Below, piece after piece: positions 24,604-36,123 of a stretch of 64,000 nucleotides of DNA. The position numbers and the translations under genes are program-made. Every line of letters starts with the position of its first letter. The stretch's first letter is position 1. Source of the DNA: Calvatia gigantea (taxonomy: Eukaryota > Basidiomycota > Agaricomycetes > Agaricales > Lycoperdaceae); assembly GCA_025093985.1 (NCBI GenBank), contig JACAAK010000009.1, forward strand, positions 186,001 through 250,000, read 5' to 3'. Under the pieces are notes generated by a model. It saw nothing but the letters and a program-made list of their open reading frames with translations. It was not told the DNA's origin and ran no database searches.

Positions 24604-25123
24604 CAGAAAAGACCGTGAAAGATGGAAAAATTAAAGTCGATGGAAATCAACTTAGATTTGCGGACGGCTCACCCATACCTAGAATTGAAGGGATGTCTAT
24701 TAAGGCTATCGTAGCGAAGTACTTACCAAACACACTATTGGTATGCCTAGGCATACAACCTGAATTGCCTCAAGAAGAGGAAGTACCTGATCTAGGCCCC
24801 TACCAATCTTATGGTTGCACACCTGAGATTTCCATCTACACAAACCAACTCAAAGATACTAGAGATAGTATAATTGAAGAGAGTAGGCAAGTGTTAGATA
24901 GATGCGGCTTAGAACTAGAAAATCTAAAAGGCCGTCTTAATACAATTGAAACATTGCTATCTAGCACTAAGCCTGCGAAATCATGCAAAGCTAAAGATCC
25001 TGAACCAGCGTCCAATGAAGAAGACGACTCTGACGACCTGGCCAGTCAGCTTGCAAAGATTTTGGCTTTGGCTCAGAAGAAGGACAGCTCTAAAAAGAAT
25101 CAGTCAGGTTTTTAAGCGGTTCG

Positions 25124-26203
25124 ATGAAGAAACTGTCCCCTGGATGGAAGATCCCCGCCAGGAAACAGACGGAATCGGAGAGCGATAGAGAAGATGATCC
25201 TAATCTAAGTGCCAAAGACAAGGAAAATACAGAGCCAACGAAATCTAAGCAGGTCAATGATTTTCCTTATAAAAACGTTAGATCTCTTAGGCCAGTTGTA
25301 GAAGTCCTACCTGTGCCTGCAAAGTACTTGCGTGAACAAAAGCAACCATTATATAAACACAAGACAGAAATTGAGGATGGGGTTGAACTAGATAAAATAT
25401 TGGAGAGAATTCTCAAAGGAGATGTCTCTCTATCTCACAAAGAGTTGTTGGCTATTTCCCCCAAACTCCGAGAGAAGTACAAAGACCAAATTGCTAAAAG
25501 ATGCGTAGCAATTAAATCTAACAACGCGTTGCATATCGAAGACGATGAATCTGATTTGGAAAATGCGGAGCCTGTCATTAATTTAGTACAGGTCTCAACG
25601 CTCGCGAAACCAGAGAAAATCGCAGAGAAAGTTTTGGACACTGAAGGACGTCCCTATCTAACTTGGAGAATTACCGATCCTATCCTACAGTACTTGGAAG
25701 CGGTACCTCGGAAAGATAGAGGCAAGCATATATTCTCATTAGATAATAATGGGACTATAACGGCCAAAGATATGGCTTCGCTAAGAGTCATTCCGACCTT
25801 AGTAAACGATCTTAGAGAAGAAGAGGCTTTGTTGGATAGTGGTTCACAAATTGTATCCATGTCCAGAAATACGGCGATAGACTGTAGAATTACATGGGAT
25901 CCAGACACGACTATTAACATGCAGAGTGCAAATGGCCAGATAAGCCGGACTTGTGGTCTAGCTAAGAATGTGCCATTCAGCTTCGGAGACGTGACAGTCT
26001 ATCTACAGGTCCATGTAGTCGACAGTCTGCCATACTCAATATTATTAGGCAGACCTTTCGACGTCCTAACAGAAAGTCAAGTGGTGAACTCTGCTGAAGG
26101 AGTGCAAATGATAGTCATTACCAATCCCAATACAAAGAATAGAGCGACGTTGCCTACTTATGCTAAAGGCCAATTACCGCAAATTAAAGAGCAAAATTTT
26201 TGA
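25124..26203 (+). pseudogene. element C protease region
   Basis: About 360 aa in the -1 frame relative to gag. An acidic/lysine-rich N-terminal region is followed by an aspartic protease: ALLDSGSQIVSMS (about 25,826-25,865) and YSILLGRPFDVL (26,035-26,070). The frame is intact in this copy and ends in TGA at 26,201, right after a frameshift heptamer leading into pol. Confidence 0.85.
26194..26200 (+). promoter_or_regulatory. -1 ribosomal frameshift site, protease to pol
   Basis: A AAT TTT in the protease frame fits the X XXY YYZ heptamer rule and is followed at once by TGA. Slipping back one base enters the pol frame, which is open from 26,200. No downstream pseudoknot was worked out. Confidence 0.6.
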
Positions 26204-29200
26204 GTAGCCTTGATGACTTCGAAAAAGGCATTGAAGGAGAGGTTGCTCTTATAATTAGCTTAGATAACGATAATAAACCATATATTAGTGAAACGTTGGC
26301 AGTCAATGTAAAATCTATGACCGCCGACAAAGTTAATCTAATATACTTACAGAAGAGTTTAGCAATGCAGCGGTCTTGCGATAAAGAACTACTTACTATG
26401 TTCTTATCTCAGATTGTAAGTCCCAGCGGAGTTATTCGAAAAGTGACAGCATTAGACAAAATCTATGGACCACCTGCAGAGGAGGAACATATTCTTTGTT
26501 TAGCTAAGAAATATAAACCAGTCGCATTGAAAGTGAGACCCATACTGGGAGAACTACCAGACAAATACAGAATAAAACGAGAAATAATTGGAGATCCCTT
26601 GGCTGAGCTGCCAATCCTACCGGTTAACCCGCCAACTTTCAAATCTAAAGGCAGATATACCGAAGAACGAAAAAACAAGATGGATGCGGCTCATAATGGG
26701 GGCTTCTTGACTTATGAGGAGTGAAAGCTAATGCATTGGTTAATTGCAGAACACAATAAAGCGTTCGCTTGGGATGACACTGAAAGGGGCAAATTTAAGG
26801 AGGAGTTTTTCCCTCCGATAGAGATCTCCACTATTGCTCATATACCATGGGTAGAAAGACATTTCAGGATTCCCCCGGCAATATATGACGAAGTGTGTAG
26901 AATCATCAAAAGAAAAATAGACGCGGGAGTATATGAACCCTCGAATTTGTCTTATAGATCTAAATGGTTTTGTGTACTTAAGAAAGACGGAAAGAGTCTC
27001 AGACTAGTACATAGCTTAGAGCCTCTAAACAGAGTAACAATCGCACACTCGGGTCTGCCGCCCACAACAGAAGAATTAGCTATGCACTTCTCGGGAAGAG
27101 CTTGTAGCGGCATATTAGATTTATATGTAGGGTATGATGAAAGGCAGTTGGCTGAGTCGTCTAGAGATCTAACGACTTTCCAAATGCCATTCGGAGCCCT
27201 TAGATTAGTAACGTTGCCTATGGGATGGACTAATTCAGTACCTATTTTTCATGACGACGTTACATATATATTGTCAGATGAAATTCCAGAACATACAGTC
27301 CCCTATATTGACGACATGCCTATACGGGGACCACCTACACGTTATGAGTTATCTAACGGTGATTACGAGGTTATACAAGGGAACCCGGGAATTAGGTGAT
27401 TCATATGGGAACATATGAACACAGTGAACTGCATATTACAACGAATGAAATATGCGGGAGGCACCTTTTCTGGGCCAAAGACAACGATATGTGCAGATCA
27501 TATAACTATTGTAGGATTTGACTGCTCATATAAAGGAAGAAAACTGACAGTGGACGCCATCGGTGTTATATTATGATGGGGCCCTTGTAAGGACACTTCA
27601 GAAACCAGATCTTTCTTGGGGACAGCCGTTAGATGTAGGAATCACATTCCAATCTTTGTGATAATTGCTGCACCGTTATATAATGTGTGCAAGATGCATA
27701 TAGCGTTTGAATGGGGACCTGAACAGCAGACAGCCCAAGATAATCTAAAGGAAGCAATTAAAAATTGCTTTCATACTAGAAATCCGAAGTTTCCAAGCAC
27801 TCAGCCCATAGTCCTATCAGTTGACTTGTCCTGGAGAGCAGTAGGATATTATCTCTATCAAAAAGACGAAGAAGATCCTAAGATAATCCATTATGTGAAG
27901 TTTAACTCTTTGCTTATGGATGAATGACAACAGAGATATTCACAACCTAAGCGAGAATTGTGCAGTCTAAGAATGGTCTTAGAAGAAGAGACTTATCTAT
28001 TGACTGGTTGTCGAAATCTAATCGTTGAGACAGATGCTAAGTATTTGTTTGGAATGTTGAACAACCCCGGAAGACTGCCTAACGCGACGATAAATCGCTG
28101 GGTAGATTATATACATATGGACAAACTTTCATTTCGAACTCATACACAAGAAGGGTAAGGCCTTTGGGCCTGACGGACTCTCGAGAAGACCTTGGTACCC
28201 AGGGGACCCAGTAGAACATGCCTTTGATGATGGATCTGAGGACGACGGGGATGACTTTATTCTATCTAAGGCTAACCCGGAAGACGAAGACCCATTAGAT
28301 TTAGAGGAATTCTACGAAGAAATAGATAATCGAACAGGCTACACACAGCAAGTAATGAGCCTGTCGGTAGATTTCCAAAATGACTTAGATAACGTTAAGG
28401 AATTTACCCAACAAGACATAAAGACCAGACGCACGATAGCTAACCAGGAAAAATATCCTGAGTTGCTCCGCACTTTCTTAGATAGGGTCACTACCTTAGA
28501 GTCAGAAAGCTTAGATAAAGAACCTGACAACGAAGAACTGGCACCCTATAATGAAGACCGGAGGCCGGAGACAGCTAAAATGCAAGATAAATGACTCAGT
28601 CGAATCCGGGAATGGTTAGCTAACGACCTGAAGGGATTTGACATCAGTAAAATGGACACCGATCAAGCTAAATTTGTGAGGGCAGCCTCACACTTTTGGC
28701 TAGATGACGATGGTCGCTTATACAGGAAGTCTGCGAGTGGTGGAAACCCCATGCTCGTCTTAGCTAAAGAACATCAGATGAGAATTATGAAAACTTGTCA
28801 TGATAAGCTAGGGCACAGAGGAGCGTACACGACCACAAAGCTCATAGCTCAAAGATTCTGGTGGCCAGAAATGGAGGGCAACATAGCATGGTATGTGAAG
28901 ACATGTCACCTGTGTCAGATTAGACAGAAGATGGCATTAGAATTGCCACCGGTAGTGACGTATACCCCATCGCTTTTCCAAATCTTACATGCAGATACAA
29001 TGCATATGACTCCGCCATCAAACGGTTGTAGTTATATTGTCCATGGATGGTGTGGACTTTCATCCTGGATGGAGGCCAGAGCCTTAAGAAAAGAGAACGC
29101 CAAGTCTATCAGACAATGGCTTTTCAAAGATATCATCTGCAGATGGGGAAGTCTTGTGAAGATTGTCATGGATAATGGCTCACCATTTAAGAAAGTGGTT

Positions 29201-29968
29201 GGCTGGTTAGCTGAGAAGTATGGGATTAAAGGAGTCACTATCTCTCCCTACAACTCACAAGCTAACGGAACAATAGAAAGACCCCACTGGGATATTAGAC
29301 AAATGCTGTATAAGGCCACAAATGGCGATGTCAGAAAATGGTACTGGTATCTCCACCATGTAATGTGGGCTGATAGAATAACAATAAGAAAGGGCATGGG
29401 ATGTTCGCCTTACTTTATGGCAACGGGAGCACACCCAACGTTACCATTAGATATAACAGAAGCAACCTGGTTAGTTAAATACCCAGAATGCTTCCTATCT
29501 ACAGAAGAACTTATTGGCCTATGAGCACTTGGATTAGCTAAACACGTAGACCACATAGAGGAAATACGAAAACATCTATCTAACAAAAAGTTAAATAGAG
29601 CATTAAAACTAGAAGAAGAAATGAAATATAAGATAAAAGACTTCGACCTAAAGCCGGGATTGTTAGTCTTAGTTAAGAACTCAGCCATACAAATGTCAGC
29701 AGATTGCAAAATGAAGCCAAGGTATCTAGGACCTATGGTGGTGATTCAGCGACTCAAAGGTGGCGCGTATATCTTAGCAGAACTGGATGGATCCATGTGG
29801 CAAAATAAGGTTGCAGTGTTTAGAGTAATACCTTACTTAGCACAGTCTAAGCTAATGCTGGACGAGAAAATCAAATGTTTAATTGATCTATCTAAGGAAG
29901 GTTTGGATAGATTAATCATGGAAGATGAGTCAGAGGCAAAGCTAGCAGACTTAGACATCAAGAACTGA
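26200..29968 (+). pseudogene. element C pol: reverse transcriptase, RNase H, integrase
   Basis: RT: YEPSNLSYRSKWFCVLKKDGK, LPMGWTNSVPIFHDD and YIDD (about 26,930-27,315). RNase H: FLGTAVRCRN, VLSVDLSWRAVGYYL, YSQPKRELCSL, VETDAKY (27,600-28,060). Integrase: HHCC finger with HDKLGHRGAY and CHLCQ (28,800-28,920), then the catalytic D,D,E at HADTMH, VMDNGSP and GTIERPHW (28,990-29,290), and a C-terminal [15 protein letters not shown] module (29,750-29,795). Six premature stops, all TGA (26,722, 27,397, 27,574, 27,925, 28,592, 29,522), and one single-base frameshift near 28,150 inactivate it. At several of these stops related elements have arginine. Confidence 0.9.
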
Positions 29969-30084
29969 CGCAATCACACCGAATTTCATCATAAGATAGA
30001 AAACTCTGTTTGCGTGAATGCGTACAAACTGAGGGTAAAAACTATCTAAGTAAAAACATGTGATTGAAGAATGCTAGAGGTAAT
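29969..30084. other. spacer between pol and the antisense genes of element C
   Basis: Short AT-rich spacer with two TCTAAG motifs; two convergent transcripts end here. Confidence 0.5.
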
Positions 30085-31423
30085 CTAAGCAGAATGGCCG
30101 GATAACTTCTCTAACTGAACAAAGAGATGTTCCTGCTGTTTAGCTAAGACTTCATAGTGGTGAGCAGCAGCTTCCAATGCCTGGGCTGTTGAGATTAACT
30201 CAGAGCTGGTACCGAGGAGACCAGTCTGAAGCACGGCGCTCTCACAACGAGTGACATAGTGAGCATAGAGCTTGCAATTCTTGAGAGTCAACGGCTCAAT
30301 GACCTTTGCTAGAGCCACAACTTATGGAATTGGGCTATCAGCTAGGACGCACTAAGGGGTTCTGAAAAGCTGACCTTGTTCCGGAGTGGAAGGCGAAAAA
30401 TGAACATGTTTTGCACCGGTAGTAAGCTGTATGGCTCGCTTATAAGCGCTACTGCTGATATCTAAGCCGGGCACAAAGGCATAAGGTATACACACCGTCT
30501 CAGTGCGAGTATCAGCCACAGCTGTCTCCTGCAAGTGTAGATTAATGAGTCTCAGCAATAGCTAACCAAGATTAATGAAGAAAGCAAGACGAACCACAGC
30601 TGAGAATGATGTGCTGCGGCGACGGGAGAAAGAATGATTCACCTGGTTAACAGCGGTAGTGACGATTTGAGGCTCGAGCACCATGGCGCTACTGGTCTGG
30701 TCATCATTAGGAGATACGACTGTTCCTGGAGGGCCAGAATCATCAACTTGCATGGTCTCCTGTGGCGAGAACAACATTAGATTAAGGGAATAGGAGATAT
30801 CAGAATAACTTACGGTCCTCGATGTCTCCTCTTTGTCAGAGTTGTCAATGGTCTCAGGCGAAATGACTTGCTTGCTGCGACGATACTAGCAGACATTATT
30901 GAGATAACAACAGATCGACTTAGATTAAAGATTTTGCGCACTTTTTTGGTCGGAGGACCTGAGCCAGTAGTAGTCATCATAGACGTGGGAGTTGTGGCAG
31001 GGCTTGCTGGTCCAGATGAACTTGACTTAGCTTTAGCTTTGGAGCGCTGGTACTGAGCACAGAAGTCTTGAAGTTTCTTGTAAACTTCTGGCATCTTGAA
31101 AGCCTTGTCATGTTCATTCTGCCAGGTCTCAAAGATCTTGCGAGCACGGAAAATGAGATTAACGTTCTTTTCATCTTCTAAACCAGCAGCATTGCCTGAA
31201 AGTTGACAAAGGAACTGAGACTGAAAGGATAGACACGTTAGCTGTCGACAATAATGGTCGAAAGTACTAATCTAAGACTTACGGCTGGGGCAGTAGCGTT
31301 GTTCAAAGCATTAAATACGGAAGCCTGTGTGCTCTCCTGATGCTGAAAACGTTGCAATCAGTGCTGGAAGGTACTAATCGCATCGTCTAGCTCAATACGA
31401 GCGTTAACAGTATCAGCAGACAT
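30085..31423 (-). pseudogene. antisense spliced accessory gene 2 of element C
   Basis: Starts MSADTVNARIELDDAI (ATG 31,421-31,423). A GTAAGT...TTTCAG intron leads to SQFLCQLSGNAAGLEDEKNV and FRARKIFETWQNEHDKAFKM, then a Ser/Pro-rich part with KKVRK. Further exons are bounded by GTAAGT...CACAG, GTGAAT...TTGCAG and a final GTGCGT...ATAAG intron; the last exon ends LEKLSGHSA at 30,085. Most introns hold TTAATCTAA near the 3' side. One stop (TGA within FQH-LQRF, near 31,355) could be a CGA to TGA change. No domain recognised; coiled-coil-like helices and a basic patch suggest a nuclear protein. Direction is opposite to gag-pol. Confidence 0.65.
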
Positions 31424-32081
31424 GAAGAGAATGACAAGAGATCCTAGTGAGATATACAGCAAGGAGAACTGAGGTACAAGTTCCCTGTGTTTAGATTATA
31501 TGTAGCTACATAAGAAAAAAGGGTCTATCTAGAAATACGGCTCAATCTGCCGGTAAAAAAGACCTTGAGATTAACGGAAAAACCTGTGTAAGATAAGAAT
31601 GAAAAATTCGGCTGCTTTTGGTGAATTTTGAATGATGAGCCGCGACACTTTGAAATGCAAAAAGTCACTGAGATTTGAAATAGGTCATGCCATAGCGACA
31701 CCTCTCACACGTCTCTGAAATGGATAGCATAAGGGTGAGGGCACCCATCCATTTTAGTGGGGGGGAGTGTATACTGCAGAGACTTAGATTTGACTAGATG
31801 TGCAATATACGTGCAATAGTACACAATTTTGGTGGATCCACACACTTACTTCTGAAAAATTTAAGATTTATGGATTCACACAACAACGCACATGAGCAGA
31901 TGGATTGAGCATCCAGGGTACTACCCAAAGATGCAGATAGACTAAAGTAAAAAACATGTATCTAAGTAGGATGTACCTAGATACCTAGCAAGATGTTGGG
32001 GGAGCAGAATACACTACTACTGTAATGTATCTACTCCGAAGACTCTCAAGATATAGAATAAGAAAAAACACCGCACGAACC
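31424..32081. other. non-coding spacer in element C, likely promoter of antisense gene 2
   Basis: No open frame of note. Several TTAGAT/ATCTA motifs and a G-run near 31,760. Confidence 0.4.
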
Positions 32082-34290
32082 TCAGGATTCGTAGTCAGAA
32101 GACGCCGCTGTGTCATCCCCGGAATTGAACTCCTCCTCACTGATAGGCAGGCTCGAGGAAGGAGGGGGTGATGCTGCTCGCTGTTTCCCCTTAGATTTGG
32201 TGGAGCGGGTCTTCTTGACATGAGGGACGGGGGGATTAGTGAACTCGGCGTGTTTTGAAGCAAAGGACGGGGTAGGAGGCATGCCAGGCCATGTCCTGGG
32301 TGCCTCCCCGTGCAAACCAGACAGCACGTTGAGGAAGCGGCCGTGAGCGAAGTAAGACCAGCAGGCGAGATCGGGATCTTCCGAAGCATGGACTTCATCG
32401 AGGAATCCATCGACGAAGGTGAACAGGTCAGAGGCGTCGCTTTGGAGCTTGCAGAGCCCGGACTCAACCCAGAAGGAGGACTTGTGACCATGAAGTTGAC
32501 GTGCAATCTGGATGTCCTTCACAAACGAGTAGACGAGGGCATGGTAGTTCGCATAAGCCATGTCCAGGAAAGATTTGAGCCCGAAAACTTGAGCGTGGGC
32601 CGCCGTCAGGTTCTGGAATCAGTCGGCGAGGTCTAGATTAACAAGAAATAGTGTTGGTCAGCCAACATAACAACTTAGATAAGAGAATAAAAAAGGACCT
32701 ACAGTGGTCGCTGGTCAGGGAGCGAAGCCGAGCACTTTCAGCCTGGTACTGGAGGAGGGGTGCCGGCTTGGTATCCAAACAGTGGGTGGCATTCTGGGCA
32801 AGGCATTGCTTGCACTTGCGAGTTTTGCCGTCCTGGTCCCTGCCACCGGAAGTGCAGTCAGGTGAGAACAGCTTCATGCAGTTAAGGCACTGAAGCTGTC
32901 CGGCGCTGCCCTAGAAAAGTGTTAGATTAAGGTGTACCTTCTATAAAAAACACTCACATAAGGCTCAGTGTTGAGCAGCGAGAACGCTGGCCCAACGTCA
33001 GAGAAGAAGGAGGCGGCCGCCTTCCGCACTCCTCAACGAGGTCCTTGTCTGTACGATGAGCAGCACCTGTTAGATTAGCAAAGAAAGACTAGATGTGATG
33101 AAAAGAGACTTATGGAGACGACGGGTTCAGGGCTCTGCAGGCTCCGGAACGTTCCTGGGGGGTTCTTCAACCTCCTCAATGTCAATCTCTCCCACCGGCG
33201 AAGAAGTGGGATGGATTGTCTCCGGAAGGGCCTCGGGGAGGGCAGTTACTGTCTCTTCCCTGACGGGGATCTTCAGGATCACCCGCTGAGGTTTCAGTTT
33301 GGAAGAATTCATCGTAGAGACAGACAACAATGCGGAGAGGGCAGGAGTGGTGAGAGTCTTCCTGGCCGATGTGATGGCCTTGCGAGCGCGTTTCTTGGGT
33401 GGGGCATCATCCGGTGACGCGTTTGTAGCTCGTTGACGGGTCTGAGCCTGTGCCTTTGCCTGAGCAGCCAGCAAGGCAAGACAAGCAGCTGCGGGCTAGA
33501 TGAATGAAATTAGATTAAGATAAAAATGGTCATAAATCAAACGACTTACATCGACAAGGGCACCGGGAGTCTTGGGAGCAGCTGTGCGCAAAGGCCAGCT
33601 GGTTGCAATAGATCCTCCCGTCGCCATGGAAGACGTGGAAGGGTCAGTAGAGGCAGATGGGACTGCCGAAGTTGGGGTCGGAACATCGAGGTTCTGTTAG
33701 ATAAGTGGTCAAACAAGAAATATGGTTAAAGTAGATGAATGACGTGCCTTCCCGGCGCGTTTCCAGGACTTCTTTGGCTTAGAAGAAGACAGCGATGACT
33801 GAGTTGCAGCTGAGATCACAAGTCAGCTCAGGAATAACAAGATAGAGTAAAAAAGAAAAGTACCAATAGGTGTTGGCAGTAGCATCACGGCCTGCATGCC
33901 TGGAGGAATACGGGCACCAGTTCCTGGGTGGTAGATAATGGGCTGCAGCCTAATCGAAGGCCTGGGAGCATTGAAGGAGGTCTGAACGGGAGGGAACGTA
34001 AACGTTTCGTTCTGCAGGAGACCAACAGGAGGAGGTGGCGCGGAAAACATAGGCACTGGCCGAATAAGCGGCATGGGTGCTTGGAGCAGTCCGCCTGAGA
34101 TTAGAGGTGAAGATTAGCACACTGAGTACCAGAGAAGAAAAAAGGGGCGTACCTGTCCACCCTGGACACAGCATGTCCACCATTTCTGCAACTTGGTTCT
34201 CTAGCTCCTCTCCTTCAAAGCCCCGAGCCACCAGGCTATTGCGAATGGAGGCCAGAGTCACCAGATTTGCATTGGAATCGTGCGGGGCAG
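32082..34290 (-). pseudogene. antisense spliced accessory gene 1 of element C (Cys-rich, nuclear-type)
   Basis: At least eight exons on the minus strand, most joined by GT-AG introns of about 50-70 nt: 34,290 leftward (SIRNSLVARGFEGEELE), a Pro-rich exon (33,890-34,085), 33,550-33,693, 33,120-33,495 (PKKRARKAITSARK, a nuclear signal), 32,958-33,066 (SFFSDVGPAFSLLNTEPY), 32,703-32,910 with CLNCMKLFSPDC and CKQCLAQNATHC, probably a zinc-binding module, and 32,082-32,632 (helical, then Ser/Gly/Asp-rich tail ending TAASSDYES). Premature TGAs near 32,612 and 33,130 and a donor changed from GTAAGT to ATAAGT near 33,120 are all explained by CpG decay. The first exon was not found; a TATATAAG at about 34,355 on the minus strand may be its promoter. 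The protein family is not recognised. Confidence 0.7.
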
Positions 34291-34802
34291 CTATAACAAT
34301 GATAGATGTATGAAGTTAGGAGAGAGAAACACGTAAAATTCCAAGTGCCGTTCTTATATACAGCACGATCGAAGGAAGGTTAAGCTAATGCAATGTGATG
34401 AAGCCGGGTTCTTAATCTCACAGTCCAAAACGGATGAGTGAGGTTCTACAACCCGGTATCGTGCTTAGCGAAAGGAATGTATCTAAGATACACACAAAAC
34501 ATATAAAAATGTTTAGAATAACAGGCAGCCATGAAAGGCTTAAGATAGCAACAGCGGATATTAGCTGCGAGAAGCATTAGCCGCTAATGGCGATAGGGTT
34601 ACCGAAAGGGGAACTCAACGTCGAAGAGGGCGAAATCAGATCATCCCTCGAAGACTTCACTGTGAAGCATAAAAATACTTCTAGTTGATTGAACCAGGCA
34701 CTTCTGTGCATGTTTAAAGATCAGCGAAAAAGAGAGAAAGCAAAGTTGCTACTTAATGATCATGTCAGACTTAACGGAGGACTGAGGGCAGTCATCTATA
34801 GT
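34291..34802. other. non-coding region of element C before the 3' LTR
   Basis: Holds the probable promoter of antisense gene 1 (minus TATATAAG near 34,355). A minus frame near 34,590-34,670 (MLHSEVFEG, a TGA, then SDFALFDVEFPF) before a GTAACC donor might be its missing first exon. Confidence 0.35.
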
Positions 34803-34812
34803 AAGGGGGAGA
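34803..34812 (+). other. polypurine tract of element C
   Basis: AAGGGGGAGA directly before TGTAAC of the right LTR; it fixes the plus orientation of the element. Confidence 0.75.
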
Positions 34813-36119
34813 TGTAACGGCAAAGCCATTTTCACGCATGAAAATCACTAATCTAAGGCATACAAGCCTAATCTAACAATTGCATCAAACCTTCCTGTAG
34901 TAGTACGACCTAATCTAAGAGCCCAACAGTATAATAAAAGAGTACTCAATCACTGTAGAACACTATGGCCATTGATGACGGATAGCGGCAGCTACGGGAT
35001 GGCCACTATACTTAACAAAAAGCAATTCTAACAGTGTACTATATGACCAGTCATGATTCTGGCCGGACCAGGCAGTAAAACCATTCCAATGCGTCTATAC
35101 AGAGCTACAGGACCCCTCCAATGAGCCTTGACTCGGGAAATAAGTCCGATGCGCTTAATCTAAAAGGATGATCAGTGTGTTCACAAGGAAATGCCACCGT
35201 CGCTAGATTAACGAACATCGCTCAGCACTAATGATGCATATGAACACATTCATATACAATCCCTAGGGACGCGTAGGAGAACAGTTCACGCGACGTCCAA
35301 AATCTTAGATGTTCTACATATTTAGAGAAGAATGCAGACCCAGAAAATGGACTAAAACACAGCCCGGAACAAATGGATACCTGGAATCCTTCTGTATTTC
35401 CAATGTTTCACTAATCTAACAGGTTGCGGCTCTCTTGGCACGTGATCTAATCTACCGGTTTGTACCTTGCTTGATAATATGTTCCTAGTTGTGTAATCAT
35501 TGTCTTGTCATAATGTGCACCCAAATAATATATAAACCCCCTCTGAGGTGTCGGACGTGGCAAGGAACCTACTAGCCATTGCCCAGCCTTCAGAGCGCAG
35601 TGAAAAGCAATCTATTGTGCCTGAGTGAAGCAAAGTAATAAGTTCTTTTGAGATTAACTGGATTAAGTGACTTGAGCTAAGGTTGAGACCTTGGTAATCT
35701 AAGAAGAAGACCTTGGCTTACTTGCAAAGTAAGCTTAGATTAAGAGCATATTGCATCGCTACACCCTGGTACTTGGAGTATCACAAGTGTAGGACAGTGC
35801 GCTTCTGGTCATTGACTTGATAAGGGTGAATCTTAGGGAGTACCTGAGGTTCTGTGTCTTGTTGACTTCTTGGATAAGAGATGTGAGTTGCACTTTTTTA
35901 CAGTGTAACTTAGCTTTACTCTTCTTAGCAAAGGTAGTTAGCTATTCTAGTGTTCTCTATGTGTCATTGTTTCACATTATTTTGTGGAATTGTCCCTCAT
36001 ATTGTCAGATTGCCTCCCCATGAACTTGCCTTGTGCAGAAATCTTTAAAAATCTATTCTGTCAGCTTAATCTAAGCTGTACATCCATATCACATTTAGTA
36101 TTCTATTTCTGCCTCTTTA
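34813..36119 (+). repeat. 3' LTR of element C
   Basis: About 1,307 bp, collinear with the left copy. It keeps CpG at many places where the left copy has CA or TG. Same TATATAAA promoter (near 35,528) and the same dense ATCTAA motifs. Confidence 0.88.
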
Positions 36120-36123
36120 CTGC

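Larger units (their letters stand above)
21205..25115 (+). pseudogene. element C gag (interrupted by D)
   Basis: Capsid-like helical protein from about 21,205 with a C-terminal zinc knuckle CYYCFDSKHRWLAC (about 22,268-22,310). The frame is split by D (22,322-24,603) within ACPEK|TVKDGK and continues to a TAA at 25,113-25,115. Three premature stops (TGA at 21,454, 21,571 and 21,919) are single-base changes. Without D and these stops the frame is otherwise open, so the element was active until recently in relative terms. Confidence 0.75.
19678..36119 (+). mobile_element. Element C: Ty3/Gypsy with antisense accessory genes, inserted in element B
   Basis: LTRs of about 1.3 kb (19,678-20,982 and 34,813-36,119), target duplication CTGC (19,674-19,677 and 36,120-36,123), primer site after the left LTR and polypurine tract before the right one. 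Deleting it restores the B pol sequence QYGPFLIKEKIGEAAYWLALP. Plus-strand gag, protease and pol are nearly complete, and two spliced genes run on the minus strand between pol and the 3' LTR. Piece D interrupts gag. Full length without D is about 14.2 kb, large for a fungal Gypsy element. Confidence 0.9.

Noticed and set aside
21454..29524. TGA read as tryptophan (alternative genetic code) in element C
   Set aside because: Several TGAs fall at arginine positions of related elements and are single CpG transitions from CGA; TGG is used normally for tryptophan in the same frames.
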